A model generated the notes under the pieces. It worked only from the letters and a program-made list of their open reading frames with translations. It searched no databases and was not told the DNA's origin. Shown here piece by piece: positions 33,520 to 44,665 of a DNA stretch of 64,000 nucleotides; within the stretch, counting starts at the first letter, position 1; each line of letters begins with the position of its first letter. Origin of the DNA: Cylicocyclus nassatus (Eukaryota > Nematoda > Chromadorea > Rhabditida > Strongylidae). The translations under genes and the position numbers were made by a program. The stretch lies in the NCBI GenBank assembly GCA_958299035.1, contig CATQJL010000316.1, positions 29,763,441 through 29,827,440 on the forward strand. Direction: 5' to 3'.

Positions 33520-34206
33520 GGTTTACCATAAGGGACTTTTGCATAGAATCATGTTTTAGAAAGCTATCTAAGCTCACTAGTGGAAACGACAGCAAAAAAA
33601 ACATGCACAGTAACTGAGTCTGATCAAATACGCGATCACGTCGAGTTAGCTGCAAAACAACTACATGGCAGCTTACAAATATCAAAGGAACCTAGTAAGA
33701 GGAAGTGAAGCTGCAAAACAAGAAGGAAAAGGCAGAAATGGAAACATCACTTAACGTCAGAAATCTGTGGAAGGTGAAGGATATCAAATTTGGGAAGTTG
33801 CCTTTTAGAATAGAGCCAAATTTTTGAGAAAAAGTAAAGATGGCGGTAGGCGTTCGAGCCATTTGGCAGTTCTGCAGATGAAGGTACTGAGACGGCGCAC
33901 ACGGTTTAAGGTGGGCAACTTGCATAAATGGAAAGCGAAAGAACAATTTTGGCCATAGAGAGGACGTAAGATCCAGTATTTGGACTGTTTTAGTTGCAAT
34001 TCTCCTCCAAGCAACTTGAAGGTTAAAACCAAATCTGCCATAACTTTTCTGTAAAACGGACTTTTGATAACTCTTGCAAACGAGTTTCATAGAAAGGCAA
34101 AGATTGCGGGTAATCAGCGCTTGGAAATGCACGATAGTACAAGACTTTAATATACGTTCTCTGGCCCTCTCCAATTTTTGTCAATTTCTTTCATTTAAAA
34201 AGGGCT

Positions 34207-35055
34207 TCAAACAGGACTACAGTACTCCACCAGAAAAAAAATAAACATTTCATAGAGTCTTATCCAAAGAAGACATCTGGACTGTGAATGTTTATAGAGA
34301 GGCAGTACAAAACTCTCAGACTTATCGCCACCGCAAACTTTATGGTCATTAGAACTAAGTCTACCGGAAATCAAAACACCATGGTCTCGCGCTTGGTCTG
34401 ATGCCATCATAAATCCTAAATGTTTATTCTCAATTTTCAAAGAATGATGCTCTAAAGGAAACAAGTGGTTTTTACTAAAGATCACCGTAAGTTTCCATAG
34501 CTTGGTCCACTTAAACATCCTACCGACTGATTTACAAGGCAGCTTGGACCACCTTTCTGTCCCTACCATCATAAATAGCTGTAACCTTGATATCATCTGT
34601 GTAAGTATAAACGAAAATTCTTGTATCCGTTTCAAGTATGCAGGTAAATGATAGTTGTAGATAAGAAAAAGAAGAAGCGATAAATTGCATCCTTGGGGAA
34701 CCCCCGCAGGGCAATTTCTAGAAAGCGAGAAATTCTGAGAGAATCGAACAAACATCTTCCTCTTATAATGATAAGAACGGAACCAGTCTAACAAGTTACC
34801 GTCTATACCTATGCTACGAAGCCTTTTTAGGAGGCTTTCATGGCAAACGCTATCGAAAGCTTTACTGAGATCAAAGTAGACAACATGGATTGATTTGCCA
34901 TGACTTAAGTCTTCATTCCTCAGGTGTCTACTATCTATTATTTGTGAGCAAGTTGAAGAGCCTAACAGAAAACCGAATTGTTTATTGAGAATAATTTTGA
35001 TACTATCAATCCATTCTAGTAGATATTTTTTGATAAACTTTTTCAAAATTTTCAA
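34207..35055 (-). pseudogene. LINE reverse transcriptase core
   Basis: The frame contains RT motif A (VVYFDLSKAFDSV), the conserved LL-W segment (GNLLDWFRSY) and motif B (GVPQGCNLSLLLF). A -1/+1 frameshift after 'IYN' then moves motif C (YTYTDDIKV, near 34595) into the frame of 34532-34714. The last residues, VEYCSPV, match the conserved LEYCSPVW-type box found after the RT of CR1/jockey-clade LINEs. The neighbouring minus-strand frames 35268-35519 and 33692-34174 are parts of the same protein. Function in life: target-primed reverse transcription; this copy is inactive. Confidence 0.9.
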
Positions 35056-35589
35056 GGAAGCTGGGAAAACACTAATAGAACGATGATTTGAAATACGTCG
35101 GTGACTGTCTTTTTTGTATAGGTGTTATGATCGGAGCTTTCCAAGCAGAAGGAATTTCACCAGTCATTAATGACATATTGAAAATATGCGTGAGCGGGCA
35201 AAGCAAGTTGTGTCGCAAACCTCTTATAAAACGTCTGTGGAACACCCTCAAATGTGATTGATTGCGACTATTTTAGCGTTTCAATATATTTATAGACAAC
35301 ATCCGAGGTGAATGAGGGGTGATTCAAGTTTTTGTTCAGTAACCCTGAATAAACAAAACTTGCTTCACTTTCATTTGTAAATGTGCTTTTACAAAAGCTT
35401 GCAAAAACTTCTGCTTTTTCCAATCCAGTACTATACTTTGATCTATCTTCACCTACAAGAAGCGGCAAGGCAGAAGATCCTTTAGCTCTGTACTTGATGT
35501 ATGATATAATGTCTCTCATATACTTATTTTCGCAAGTCTATTAACTCTGTGGGACATATAAGGTTTCAAGCGATAATCCAGCTTTCTGC

Positions 35590-36405
35590 TTACTTTTGCA
35601 TAGTGAGTACTATGCAGAAGTGAGTGCTATGCAGAAGGTCAACAGTATTTCGAAATGTTCTTTGGCGCTGTGCAAAAAGATTGCGGATGTGGGCTGGATA
35701 AGTGCCAAAGCCAAGATGCTCCACATTTTTAATGAGCACAAACTCACGTATGATATCGCGCAAGACCTTGAGAAATCGATTGTAAACTTTATCGATATCA
35801 CTAAAATTGTTGAAGACATCCAACCAGTTTAGTGAAAATAGTAAGGTTTTGATTTCATTAATTTTGGCGCGCTTGAAATCAAAGGATGGAGTGCCATGGG
35901 TCTCTTGGCTCGGTACAGTAAAGAAAAATCTCACAATATTGTTATCAAAATTACTCAGTAGGGAAAAAACTGCGAAATTACTCGATCTCAGCATTCGATA
36001 ACACCAAGTCCAAACTATGTATTCGTCGAGTATAATCGACCCACTGAGTCATGGATAAAGCCTCGAATGCAAAAAGAAAACTTTGCCCATGACGACAAGA
36101 AACAGTACCTTTTTCCAAATCAATGGGAAGGTTCAAATTTCTGGCAACTATCGTTTTGATATTGCGCAAAGTCAATAAAAGATCAATAGAAGATCAGATC
36201 TTCAAAGTCAATAAAAGATCATCCTGCCCAGCACTGCTTTGCGGGGTCAATAGATCAAAATAAATCTATCAGCAGTTGTAGGAGTTGCAAGAAGAAATCA
36301 AAAAAATGACATCGGCAGCGGGATTCTTCAATTTGAAGGAGACTTCCTTGTAAAAATTGCTATGATGGATTAGAGCGCACACTCCTCCACCTCTTTTAGC
36401 CTTAA
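35590..36405 (-). pseudogene. LINE endonuclease C-terminal part and linker
   Basis: Readable blocks are RGGGVCALIHH, SFLFAFEALS, and IHSLDLVLS (the terminal RxxLDLVLS box of APE-type LINE endonucleases), followed by a linker region leading toward the RT. Frames are interrupted. The block abuts the TTA target duplication at 36403-36405, where the next element inserted. Confidence 0.8.
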
Positions 36406-37185
36406 GGGTGCATACCGGTTAGCGATCCATCGCGTCGCGAGCATTTCTGAAGGACAAGTGTTACACGTGCATAGCATGCCCGCTCGATTGTGCTAGCTGC
36501 CCGGCGCGACGGATCGCTGACCGTTTTTTGCTAGGCCATACCCATCTGAGCGAAATCGCCGCGATCGTCGCTCATCTCAGCGAATTCGCGTTGCTCATTT
36601 GAAATGAGCGACGCGACGCATCGCTTGGATTGGACCTCACCAAATGGCTTTGTTATCGTTCTTCATTTTGAGTAGCTAGTTTTTTTGCATATGAAGTGGA
36701 AAAGAGTCCAGTATTGCCAGAACACATTGATTTTCTTTAGGTATTTCTCTCTATGTGCTAATGATGCTACAAACTGAAAACAAAATTTCAGTTTTATCAT
36801 ACCAAAAATACTTTCAGGATGAGCTCGTTCCGCAAATGTCAAATATCGAGCTCGACACTGAGTAATTGGTGAAATGTGAAGAATTTTCGATGTTGTAAGG
36901 AAGCAAGCGTTCAAATGTGAACTCTGATGGATTTCTCAACGAACTCCAGGTTAGGTTACTTTGTGTTACTATCTTATCTTTTGCTCTGCAGTCAGCAACT
37001 TACTTTTTCCCAAAGTAAGTTCAACACTCGCTTTTTTAGTTGTTTTTCAGGCATTCTTAATCATTTTTTCACCCAAAAATAGATATATGTGTGTCCGATT
37101 TACGATCCATGTTGTTGTGGCGTTCGCTTTTCATATTCTACACTTGAAGAGGTAGGATTGGGTGGTAGTATAGGGAAAGAACGAT

Positions 37186-37330
37186 CGGCTTCCAGATTTG
37201 TGTGGAGGTGGATTGCGGGCTTTCCCTAATAATTCCCACGCTATAGTGTTACTTTTTTTATACCTCTCGCTATCAAAAACTGTTACGCTTCGAGTTGGCA
37301 GAAGTCCACCTCCACACGAATTTGAGAGCG
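37186..37330. mobile_element. 145-bp TIR MITE (CGGCTTCCAG family)
   Basis: The ends 'CGGCTTCCAGATTTGTGTGG' and the complement of 'CCACACGAATTTGAGAGCG' match the 164-bp MITE at 50231-50394. It is nested in the 4.7-kb element. Confidence 0.7.
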
Positions 37331-39775
37331 GATGATACAAACTTAGGTGGAGAGCGTTCAGCAAGGGCCGGGCTGTGACCTGAGCCATGTTTGTATTACG
37401 GATAATTATGGCGACCCTTGTACAGCCTTTGATCAAAGGCTTTTTGGTGAAAAGCAGACAAGATCGAGATAAGCATAAAAATGCGCGCACGCGAGAATTT
37501 TTCTCTTGTCAATGAAGTAAGATGTTCACTATGCGCTTATCTACTGCCTTGTTTGGAAGAGTGTCTGATTTGAATGGAAACTGATTTCTTTTTGAAGCAA
37601 AAAGCGGGAAATGCGGTTTTCTCCAAATAAAATACGCACTTTCGCGAGCCATGTGTTTCGTAGTTAGCTCTTGTGGTCACCATCTGTCTAGCATAGGGCC
37701 TTCTTACAAGAGAAGTGTCAGAAATCGCAGTAGCCTTCTAACATGGGATAAGTAACATCTGAATCAGCATGAAACGTTGATTCCAAAACAGCCTTTTTTA
37801 GCTGCAGAACGGGTTTGGTCGGGAGTTATGGGTTCAGTCACCAAATTTTACATTGCTTAGAAGTACTTTGTGATCATGAATCATTCGAATGCTTGTTGAA
37901 GGCTATAGCATAACATCAAAGAAGGAGTAGTATTACATTGAGCATTGGAACTGTTTCATCTAGGTTTGAGCAAAAAATGCATGGGTATGGTAGTTTTGGC
38001 AGCACTGTATGTTGTAAATTTCTTGCGAATTGATTTCGATTACTCCCGACCTAGATTCGTTTTGCACTTAAGAAGAACTGTTTGGAATTAGTTTTTCAAT
38101 TGAATTCGATGATGACTATCTCATGAGGCCATTGCGATTTTTGACACTCCTTGTTGGATCAACTTTCAAAGAGCATCTTTGCGCCTATGACAGATATCCT
38201 TTTTCGAACTAGATTTTGTTTTACCGATCCCTTGATCTAATAACTGGAAGCTCAATGCATCTAATTTCTATAAATGTCATTTGCTTACGCATTCAACTCT
38301 TTCAGAGAGGGGTGGCTCCGACAGTCTTTAGCTGGCTTGGACTCAAATAGCTGCACGCCACATGCTGCGTTAGCTCCATCAAAATCCTCTCAATGCTAGA
38401 ATTTTCCGGGAAGTGTGCCACTAATTACTTGACTCCGCTCCAGGCTTTTTCTGTTTGTGCCAAGTACCTTCCTCTCTCGTCCCTTCTCCCCCCCCCCCCT
38501 CCCCAGCTCTCCGCACCCTACCGGTTCAGAACAGCGTAAACTTTTTCGGGCCTTTGAAGTTTTAGGAGAATCTTGCGTTTCTCTTTCCCTGCCGCAACCC
38601 TTTTCCTCATTAGTTTACTACTTTAGGAGAATAGAGCAGGAATAGATTACGAATGAAATTAAAAAGTCTCCAAAGTTTTTTTTCATAAAAAATTTATTAT
38701 ATCCTGAAACTTTTTCCAAATAGAAACTCTTTGAATTTTCTTTCAATTTCTGTCCTACCTTTCGGGTTTTCCTGCTTCTGACGCTGCTATCGCAATGTGT
38801 AACCTCAAAGTTGCTTGTCGAAAATATGCCTACGCTCTTCGTCAAGTTTCAGCTTTTTATAGAGTACCAAATAGAATTTGCTGGCTAAGGTGCGGGCTTT
38901 TCCATTCTACAAAAAGCTCCATCTGCGGTAGTTCCTCATAATAAGATATCGGAATTCCCTCTTCTTTCCTCTCTCAAATCGCACCTACTCTCAAAACATC
39001 CTTTACCAAGTTTTCGAATAAATTTCGGACTTCTCACTATTGATAGATTCTACGCTTAACCTCACAGTCAGAAAGTAGAATCGTCCTTCCCTGTTTCCTT
39101 TCCTCGAAATCGTTATAGGAGTGCTTACGATTTAACTTCCCTTCACGAAACTTTATCTGCCATACTTCAATTTCCCCCATTTTCCTTCCTTGAAGGCCTT
39201 CCCAGCCTGTCACACTCCCTTTAGTTACAATGCGGCCAGAATCCCACTATTTTGCTCACACTTTGAGATGTTGAAAAGACAATAAAAATATGGCCGTTGG
39301 TGTATCAAGATTGAGAACTTTCATGAGGAAAATCACACCTGGAATTTCTGCTGCACCTTTACAACTTTGTAAAGCAATGCTTTTGTACAATTAAGTTGTA
39401 GAAATTGATTAGTAAAATAAACTGATACCAAAGTTGACCCATCCTAATGCGCTAGTTAAACTGAAGCGAGCTGTCACGGTGACAATAATGCTAATCAATA
39501 TTACTGTTTATAGAGTTGAGCACGAAAGGGCGCTCCAGTCAACATCTCGGAAGGCAGACATCCGTGCATTGGGTGCATTCGAGACATAGCGACAGACGCA
39601 TGAGTCACATGCGCTTTATTATAGAGTATGATTTTTTTTGATAAATTACAATCAGCACTCAACTAATGGTCAGGCAGCAACTACAGCCTTATTTTGATTT
39701 CAAGACCTCCTGATGGGATTTTCAGAATTTGCTCAACAAATGAACTTGCTTGTTGAAGCTTTCTGGATCTGAGAA
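37331..39775. other. Interior of the 4.7-kb element without recognised gene
   Basis: Pyrimidine-rich stretches (C run at about 38490) and short frames. If the element once encoded a transposase, it should lie here or on the minus strand of 36800-37100, but I could not identify one. Confidence 0.4.
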
Positions 39776-40293
39776 ATGAACCAGCCAATCATCGCCAAGA
39801 TGTGTCGATTGGCTACTTTTGGCACGCTTTCAGTTGACTTACTCGGATCAGCACTCAAGCTGGTTCGCTCGGAAGCGTAAAATATTAACTTTTTTGGCGT
39901 CACAGTGCGCACACTTTCGAACACGTACTTTCGGAGGACAAGAACATTCAAATGTTAGAAACCAAAATATTGCGGCCTCATTCGTTACCAGAAGCGTAAA
40001 CATTTATCTTCGCTCCAAGCTCCGCGAAGAGGTGTGTGGAGAGCGATGTTCCACCTATAACCAGTTCCTTCGATTTACATTTGATACATCTGATTACAGG
40101 TCGACAAAGCTCTGATGGTCCAAGCTATCTTAGAGGGCAAGATATCGCCGATTCTTTTGACTTTGGCCACTTTTCTGCTTCTGCGGACTCTGTACCCAGC
40201 TTCAACTGTGACGACGTTGCTGACAAGGTAGATTCGTGCTCAGATATGTCAATTTCGGATATGGCATCGATACTTCATATGTTGACGTCATGA
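39776..40293 (+). CDS. Candidate 154-aa spliced gene carried by the 4.7-kb element
   Basis: Model: exons 39776-39876, 39906-39995 and 40020-40293; the sum is 465 nt, an exact multiple of three. Intron 1 (29 nt) has GTAAAA, ATTAAC, a T tract and CACAG. Intron 2 (24 nt, GTAAAC...CCAAG) removes an in-frame TAA. Both sit after an identical 'GAAGC' exon end. The protein begins MNQPIIAKMCRLATFG, has a central helical part (AHTFEHVLSEDKNIQMLETK) and an acidic Ser/Asp-rich C-terminus (DVADKVDSCSDMSISDM). No family recognised; the tail resembles a transcriptional activation or interaction region (inference). A TGA precedes the ATG in frame, but upstream exons joined by splicing are possible. A 36-nt GT-AG segment ending 40098 in exon 3 could also be optional. 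Confidence 0.4.
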
Positions 40294-40443
40294 ACTAAGT
40301 TCCTCCCTTCTTTATGTTGATCTCTGATAAGGGCAATTGTTTTTCACTGTTGAACGGATTTGCTTTTTTTGTGGAAAGTTTTTTGTTAGACTTTACCTCT
40401 GTTTTTCTTTTCAGTCCACAGCTCTTGCTGATTGAATTGATTG

Positions 40444-40449
40444 AATAAA
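40444..40449 (+). promoter_or_regulatory. Poly(A) signal AATAAA
   Basis: Lies 150 bases after the stop at 40293, in 'gattgaataaaacaattt', supporting a plus-strand transcript end within the mobile element. Confidence 0.55.
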
Positions 40450-41125
40450 ACAATTTATGTCTCATTTGTGGGTATCAGCATCGAACCAGGATGGTTCAAA
40501 AAGTTTTGGTCAGGGACTCGCTGAGAGTTGACATCGAAACGGATCTGCGACCGTTTTTAAGAGTTCATTTTGTTTTTTTGGAACCTAAACACAAGTGACC
40601 TGCAGAACTACTTTTTTTGTTCTTTTCCATACATCAAAGTTCGAATCATAGCAGATTCTCACCCGCATTCTTAATACCATGCTCATTTATGACCAGACAT
40701 CCAAATTATCCATAACACAGCTTCTGTCGCTCTCGATTTCCCCTTTAAAAAGGTAGGGATGCGGTAAAAAGGCATGCTTTCTCCACCAAATCCAACAGCT
40801 CTGTTTAGAGCTATGCAAGTCTTTCAAGAATAACAGACAAAGTTTTCTAGCTTAGAATCTATCTGAAGTTACTACTTGATAAGTTAGACTGCTTGTGAAG
40901 AACTGATTAAAATAGCAGCTACGAAATTGCCATTAGGTGCATTTTAGCGTGACTTCAAGCGTGTATCATGTGATGTAGTGTGAGAATGCACAAATCGCTT
41001 CGGAGGTATGCCCCATCAACGGTCGATTAGCGATCCGTCGCGCGTTTTCGTCGCTAGTTTCTAGCCCATCGCGACGATTAGGATTCGCGACGATTAATCG
41101 CGAGGGTGGTATGCCCGGCCCTTTA

Positions 41126-41300
41126 CGATCTTTTCTGAGAAGATCACATGGGAGATCAGCACAAATTTCACCATTCGTTAGGTTTGAATTCAGCCAAGAT
41201 TTAATAGCAAAAGAGTCGGTTTATAAGTAGACAAAGATCGGTGGAGGTGCGAGAGCTTGTTTTTCAAACTTCTAATATTTAGCAAAAAACAGTTTCTGGG
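41126..41300 (-). pseudogene. LINE endonuclease N-terminal segment
   Basis: Minus-strand translation gives NIRSLKNKLSHLHRSL (41253-41279 and on), then YKPTLLLL, a frameshift, and SWLNSNLTNGEI (41163-41195), ending at LRKDR next to the TTA at 41123. These are the successive conserved boxes of an APE-type endonuclease (N.RSL..K, PDI..E.WL, RxDR..GGGV). It belongs to the LINE at 33600-36405, separated from it by the 36406-41122 insertion. Sequence before about 41300 is not recognisable. Confidence 0.85.
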
Positions 41301-41589
41301 AAGAAATCAACAATTTTCAGTTTTTTGAAGCCTTATTTCTGAATGGAATATCTACTGCTTTGATAACTTCTCTTTTATGAACAACGTAAACTTTCTTACC
41401 TTCTTTCTCATTGAGTTCACGTGCGGATAAATGCAGGTCTCTTTCGCGCGTTCTATCCTCCAAGGTCACCGATTTGCGGTAAAAAAGTTTTTGTAGACTG
41501 GGTCAGGCAGCGAGATTTAAATAGCATTTTTATGAAAAACAATTTGCTGAAAAATTGCATTTTACTAATTTAGGCCTAGCCTCCCTTAG

Positions 41590-41830
41590 GTCCAGGGCAT
41601 AGCGGTTACGATTCCGTCGCTCTGTGATTTCTGTGAAACGAGAGCACTTTTTGCATACCACGTCTCTGTTACGGCGTTTGTGGTTGTCGTCCGGCGCGAC
41701 GAATCGCAGACCTTTTTTAGCTAGGACATAGTTGATCAGCGATATTCACTGGGATTTCAGCAAATTTCAGCGATGTCGCGTCGCGCGTGCTGCACAGGCG
41801 ACTGGATGATATCGCTGAGGTGCAAGAAAG
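41590..41830. repeat. Diverged relative of the TTA-element ends
   Basis: 'ttaggtccagggcatagcgg' followed by 'gattccgtcgc', 'gtccggcgcgacgaatcgca' and 'ttttttagctaggacata' parallels the left ends of 36406 and 44666. No right end is found. Confidence 0.45.
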
Positions 41831-42379
41831 AGAGAATCTCTATAGTTTTTTTCTGGGCATGCATTGTTCTTTCAGCTTTATATTTGAAGAAAAATGAAAT
41901 TTCTTCTAAAGTAGGTGAACAGGAAAACTTCGAAAACTACAGAACAATTTATTCGATGTTAATGCATTATTTCAAAACGGTTCCGTTTTCAAACTTTTGG
42001 CTGTGCTTGATTTTTTCCGAAAAGGCAGCAACAATTTTTTTGCCAAAACACTACGGAACCACGTCATCATTCGTATTTTTAGTTTCCTATAATTGCTTGT
42101 TCCGTCAAAAAACTTAGTAAAGGGTTCTTATTGCAAATGTTAGCTTCCACAAGGAAACATTTGCAGACGAGAATGTGATCGTGTCTTAATATAGGAGAGC
42201 AACCTTATTACTACTTGAGAATGTTTGATGACTGTGCAACTATCCATGTTCCTTTCAAGTTACATTCATCGGTGCCTGCATGATTGTTGAATTTGTGCAG
42301 TGTTTTGCAGCTTCAAAGCGCGTCGCTACAAAGGAGTTCTAGACTTATCCTGCAACTAGCTGGCTTACACGGCTCCGCC
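41831..42379. other. No gene recognised
   Basis: A 114-codon plus frame (41773-42117) starts inside the repeat relic and has no recognisable similarity; I do not call it. Confidence 0.35.
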
Positions 42380-42892
42380 GTATGTTCCGAATAGAAAATT
42401 CCATTTCTTAACCGATCCAGACCAAACTCGCCACACATACACTTCGGGCCCCGGCGGGTGTAACAGTCCACTTTTCGTTATCGATCGATGTCGATTTTAT
42501 CAATTTTTTGCAAAATTTGAGCTAGGAGGCTGGAATTTGGCAGAGGGATGTAATCGAGCATGCTGATCACCCCCACGGGGGTGATCAGCATGCTCGATTA
42601 CCCCCCTGTGCCAAATCCCAGCCCCGTAGCTCAAACTTTGCAAAAAATCGATAAAATCGATAAAAGTAATGCACGATTTTGAAAACTAATATTGTATTCG
42701 TAATCAGCATGCTCGATTACCCCCCCTGTGCCAATTCCCAGCCCCGTAGCTCAAATTTTGCAAAAAAACGATAAAATCGATATCGATCGATACGAAAAGT
42801 AGCCTATGACACCCGCCGGGGCCCGAAGTGTATGTGTGCCAAGTTTGGTCCGGATCGGTTCAGAAATGGAATTTTCTATTCGGAACATACGT
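42380..42892. repeat. Hairpin with near-perfect 50-bp central palindrome
   Basis: The left arm (42380-42574) is inverted relative to two tandem right arms, a partial one (42577-42665) and a complete one (42706-42892). The centre 42551-42600 has 24-bp perfect arms with a 2-base loop. Boxes 'tcgataaaatcgat', 'ggcccgaagtgtatgtgtg' and 'attctattcggaacatac'-like ends are conserved in all arms. Confidence 0.8.
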
Positions 42893-42944
42893 ACACACAT
42901 ACAGACAGATAGACAGACAGACATATATACATACAAACAGACAT
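42893..42944. repeat. (ACAG/ACAT)n simple repeat
   Basis: A tract of ACACAT, ACAG, ATAG and ACAT units directly follows the right arm of the hairpin, like the simple-repeat tail of a mobile element. Confidence 0.7.
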
Positions 42945-44662
42945 TCAGCTTTATATATAAAATGTAATCATAAGCATCTGACTTCTCAGAATTTTGAGAG
43001 CTGTGAATTACCTGCGCAATTTTCCATGCATAAAATCACCTTGCAATTCACATTGCGATTAGCGGAATTCACGGCACTCAACCCAACAGGTGACTCTCTA
43101 TCTAAGACAATTGCATAATTTCAAGTTCTGTGTCATTTTTTCGTGTCTTCAGGCAGGGAGTGATGGCCACTAAATAAGTGGATCGGCGATGCTTCTTTGA
43201 AATTAGCACCAATTACTTCGATATAATCTTAGCGAGTGCCCTTTTAAAACTAAAATTCCTCAGAAACAACTGTGTAAGGGGGGGGGGGGGTGTCGTTTGC
43301 GAGCGAAGCTGTCAATCTTGAATTCGACAAGCAATTTTGTGCAAGACCGAACGGATGGAGAGCGGAATATTTAAGCCTCCCGTGCGGCTGAGGACCATGA
43401 TGTTATAAATCCTGTTTTACATGTTATAGCATATGAAAAGCTAGTCCGTGCGTCAAGAATAAACTTGGACTCGCTGGACTTTCCGAAAAAGTTCTAGTGC
43501 TTCTTGTAAAAAGTCTAGTGCATCCATACGTGAAGATGCATAGTTGCATAAAATGGCTTCAGGGGTCAGTTTCTCGTCATGTTTTGCAGCTTTTCAGCCC
43601 GATTTTATGTTCGAACCACCAGACTTCTATGAACTTAGTCACCCCCGCGCATGGGTGCGCTGCGCTTTATGTGACCAGCAAGGTTTACTCGCGACCGTTC
43701 GGAATGTGTATCAAATCTTTTAAAAACACTTGCAATCTCTGCCATGTTTACTTTAGATCTTTTTTCTCCGTCAAAAATAAGCAGCATGAAACTCAACGGA
43801 AAAGCAACCACTAGAACTTCACGTTGTTTAATGACCTTTGTCGCAAAGACCTGCCATAGGTAACTGAAGTAGAGATGGTGGAATTTCTTGTCTATTACTT
43901 AATCCTTACCCCTCCACTCAACCGACCGAATCATTCTTTCAGTTTGCAAACGCTGTGCTTTCGCTTGTGGAAGCAGTGATGCTATGCCCGCTTTCAGAGC
44001 CGCCGAGAATCTAGCCCTTGTTTTAAAACAACTTTTTTCTAACAAACTTCCTCTTTGGGAAAAAACCTTAGCATACTATCAAGAAGCTCTTTTCGTATCC
44101 TATCCAATTGTGGTTGAAAGGGGCCTCTAACCTTATTTTATTCAAAATTTGTAGAGCTTCACACAGCCGGGTAGTCGTTCTGGTCATTTTGTGGCCCATA
44201 TTTTTTCGAATAAAGCAAAACCGCTAAAGCTTTGCTCATTTTTGTAAACGCAAGGTTGGGCCTCCTGTTGACAGTTTTTGCAAAAAATGTTTAGCTGTTC
44301 AGTAAGCAGCGAAATCACCAAAATTACTTAATTTTGACATCAAGGCTTACGAGAAATTATTGGAAAAGCTAACACTTCTCTATTTCAAAATTCCCCTACT
44401 CGCAAAACTTCTCAGTTTGAATCCTTTTCTTCGTTTTCTTTGCGAAATGTTTGCTGCCTCCGTCTTAATCGCGTCGAAAATAGAACTTTTGGAAAGTTAT
44501 TGCATGTTAGAGTGAGAGCGGGCAAAATTAATTTTGCACCAGCGTAATACTAATTGTAAGAAATCTCTTTAGAAATGCAAAAATGTAAATCATAATCTAA
44601 GTTAGCTTGCTCCTTGCAAAAATTCGAGCCGATGAGCTACAGTTCCAAACAAAACATTATTG
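42945..44662. other. No gene recognised; G run at about 43278
   Basis: Contains a run of about 12 G (43278-43290). A 105-codon frame at 43497-43814 begins with GTG and has no recognisable domain, so it is not called. Confidence 0.35.
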
Positions 44663-44665
44663 TTA

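Larger units (their letters stand above)
33600..36405 (-). mobile_element. CR1/jockey-type LINE, 3' segment (decayed)
   Basis: On the minus strand the order is: C-terminal half of the endonuclease domain (GGGVCALIHHS near 36380, SLDLVLS near 36000), a linker (35590-35994), RT fingers ('MTGEIPSAWKAPIITPI' near 35120-35170), RT palm (34207-35055) and a C-terminal 'LEYCSPV' / 'RTAKWLERLP' region. Multiple frameshifts make it a pseudogene. It joins the 5' segment at 41123 if the 36406-41122 insertion is removed. The exact 3' end is not visible. Confidence 0.85.
36406..41122. mobile_element. 4.7-kb TTA-flanked (PIF/Harbinger-like) element carrying a gene
   Basis: A 3-bp TTA duplication (36403-36405, 41123-41125) flanks inverted ends 'AGGGTGCATACC' and the complement of 'GGTATGCCCGGCCCT'. 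On both sides the host is one LINE: translating across the join regenerates LRKDRKAKRGGGV, so this whole interval is a single insertion (with a later MITE inside). The first 390 bp and last 150 bp match the short element 44666-46038, which is therefore an internally deleted derivative. TTA targets and 'GGGCC'-type ends fit PIF/Harbinger (established family trait), but I found no DDE transposase. A plus-strand gene near the right end has its own poly(A) signal. On the minus strand near 36830-36960 an open C-terminus-like stretch (SEFTFERLLPYNIENSS) is visible. Confidence 0.8.

Noticed and set aside
39819..40115. 98-codon unspliced plus-strand frame
   Set aside because: Starts at a non-ATG codon; the alternative spliced model through the same DNA uses an ATG, removes two short GT-AG segments, and reaches a 3' UTR with AATAAA.
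36406..41122. Two independent LINE fragments separated by unrelated DNA
   Set aside because: The endonuclease boxes join in frame across one copy of TTA, so it is one LINE split by a single insertion.
42751..43118. Short frames over the (ACAG)n tract
   Set aside because: Low-complexity translation of a simple repeat and hairpin arm, seen on both strands.
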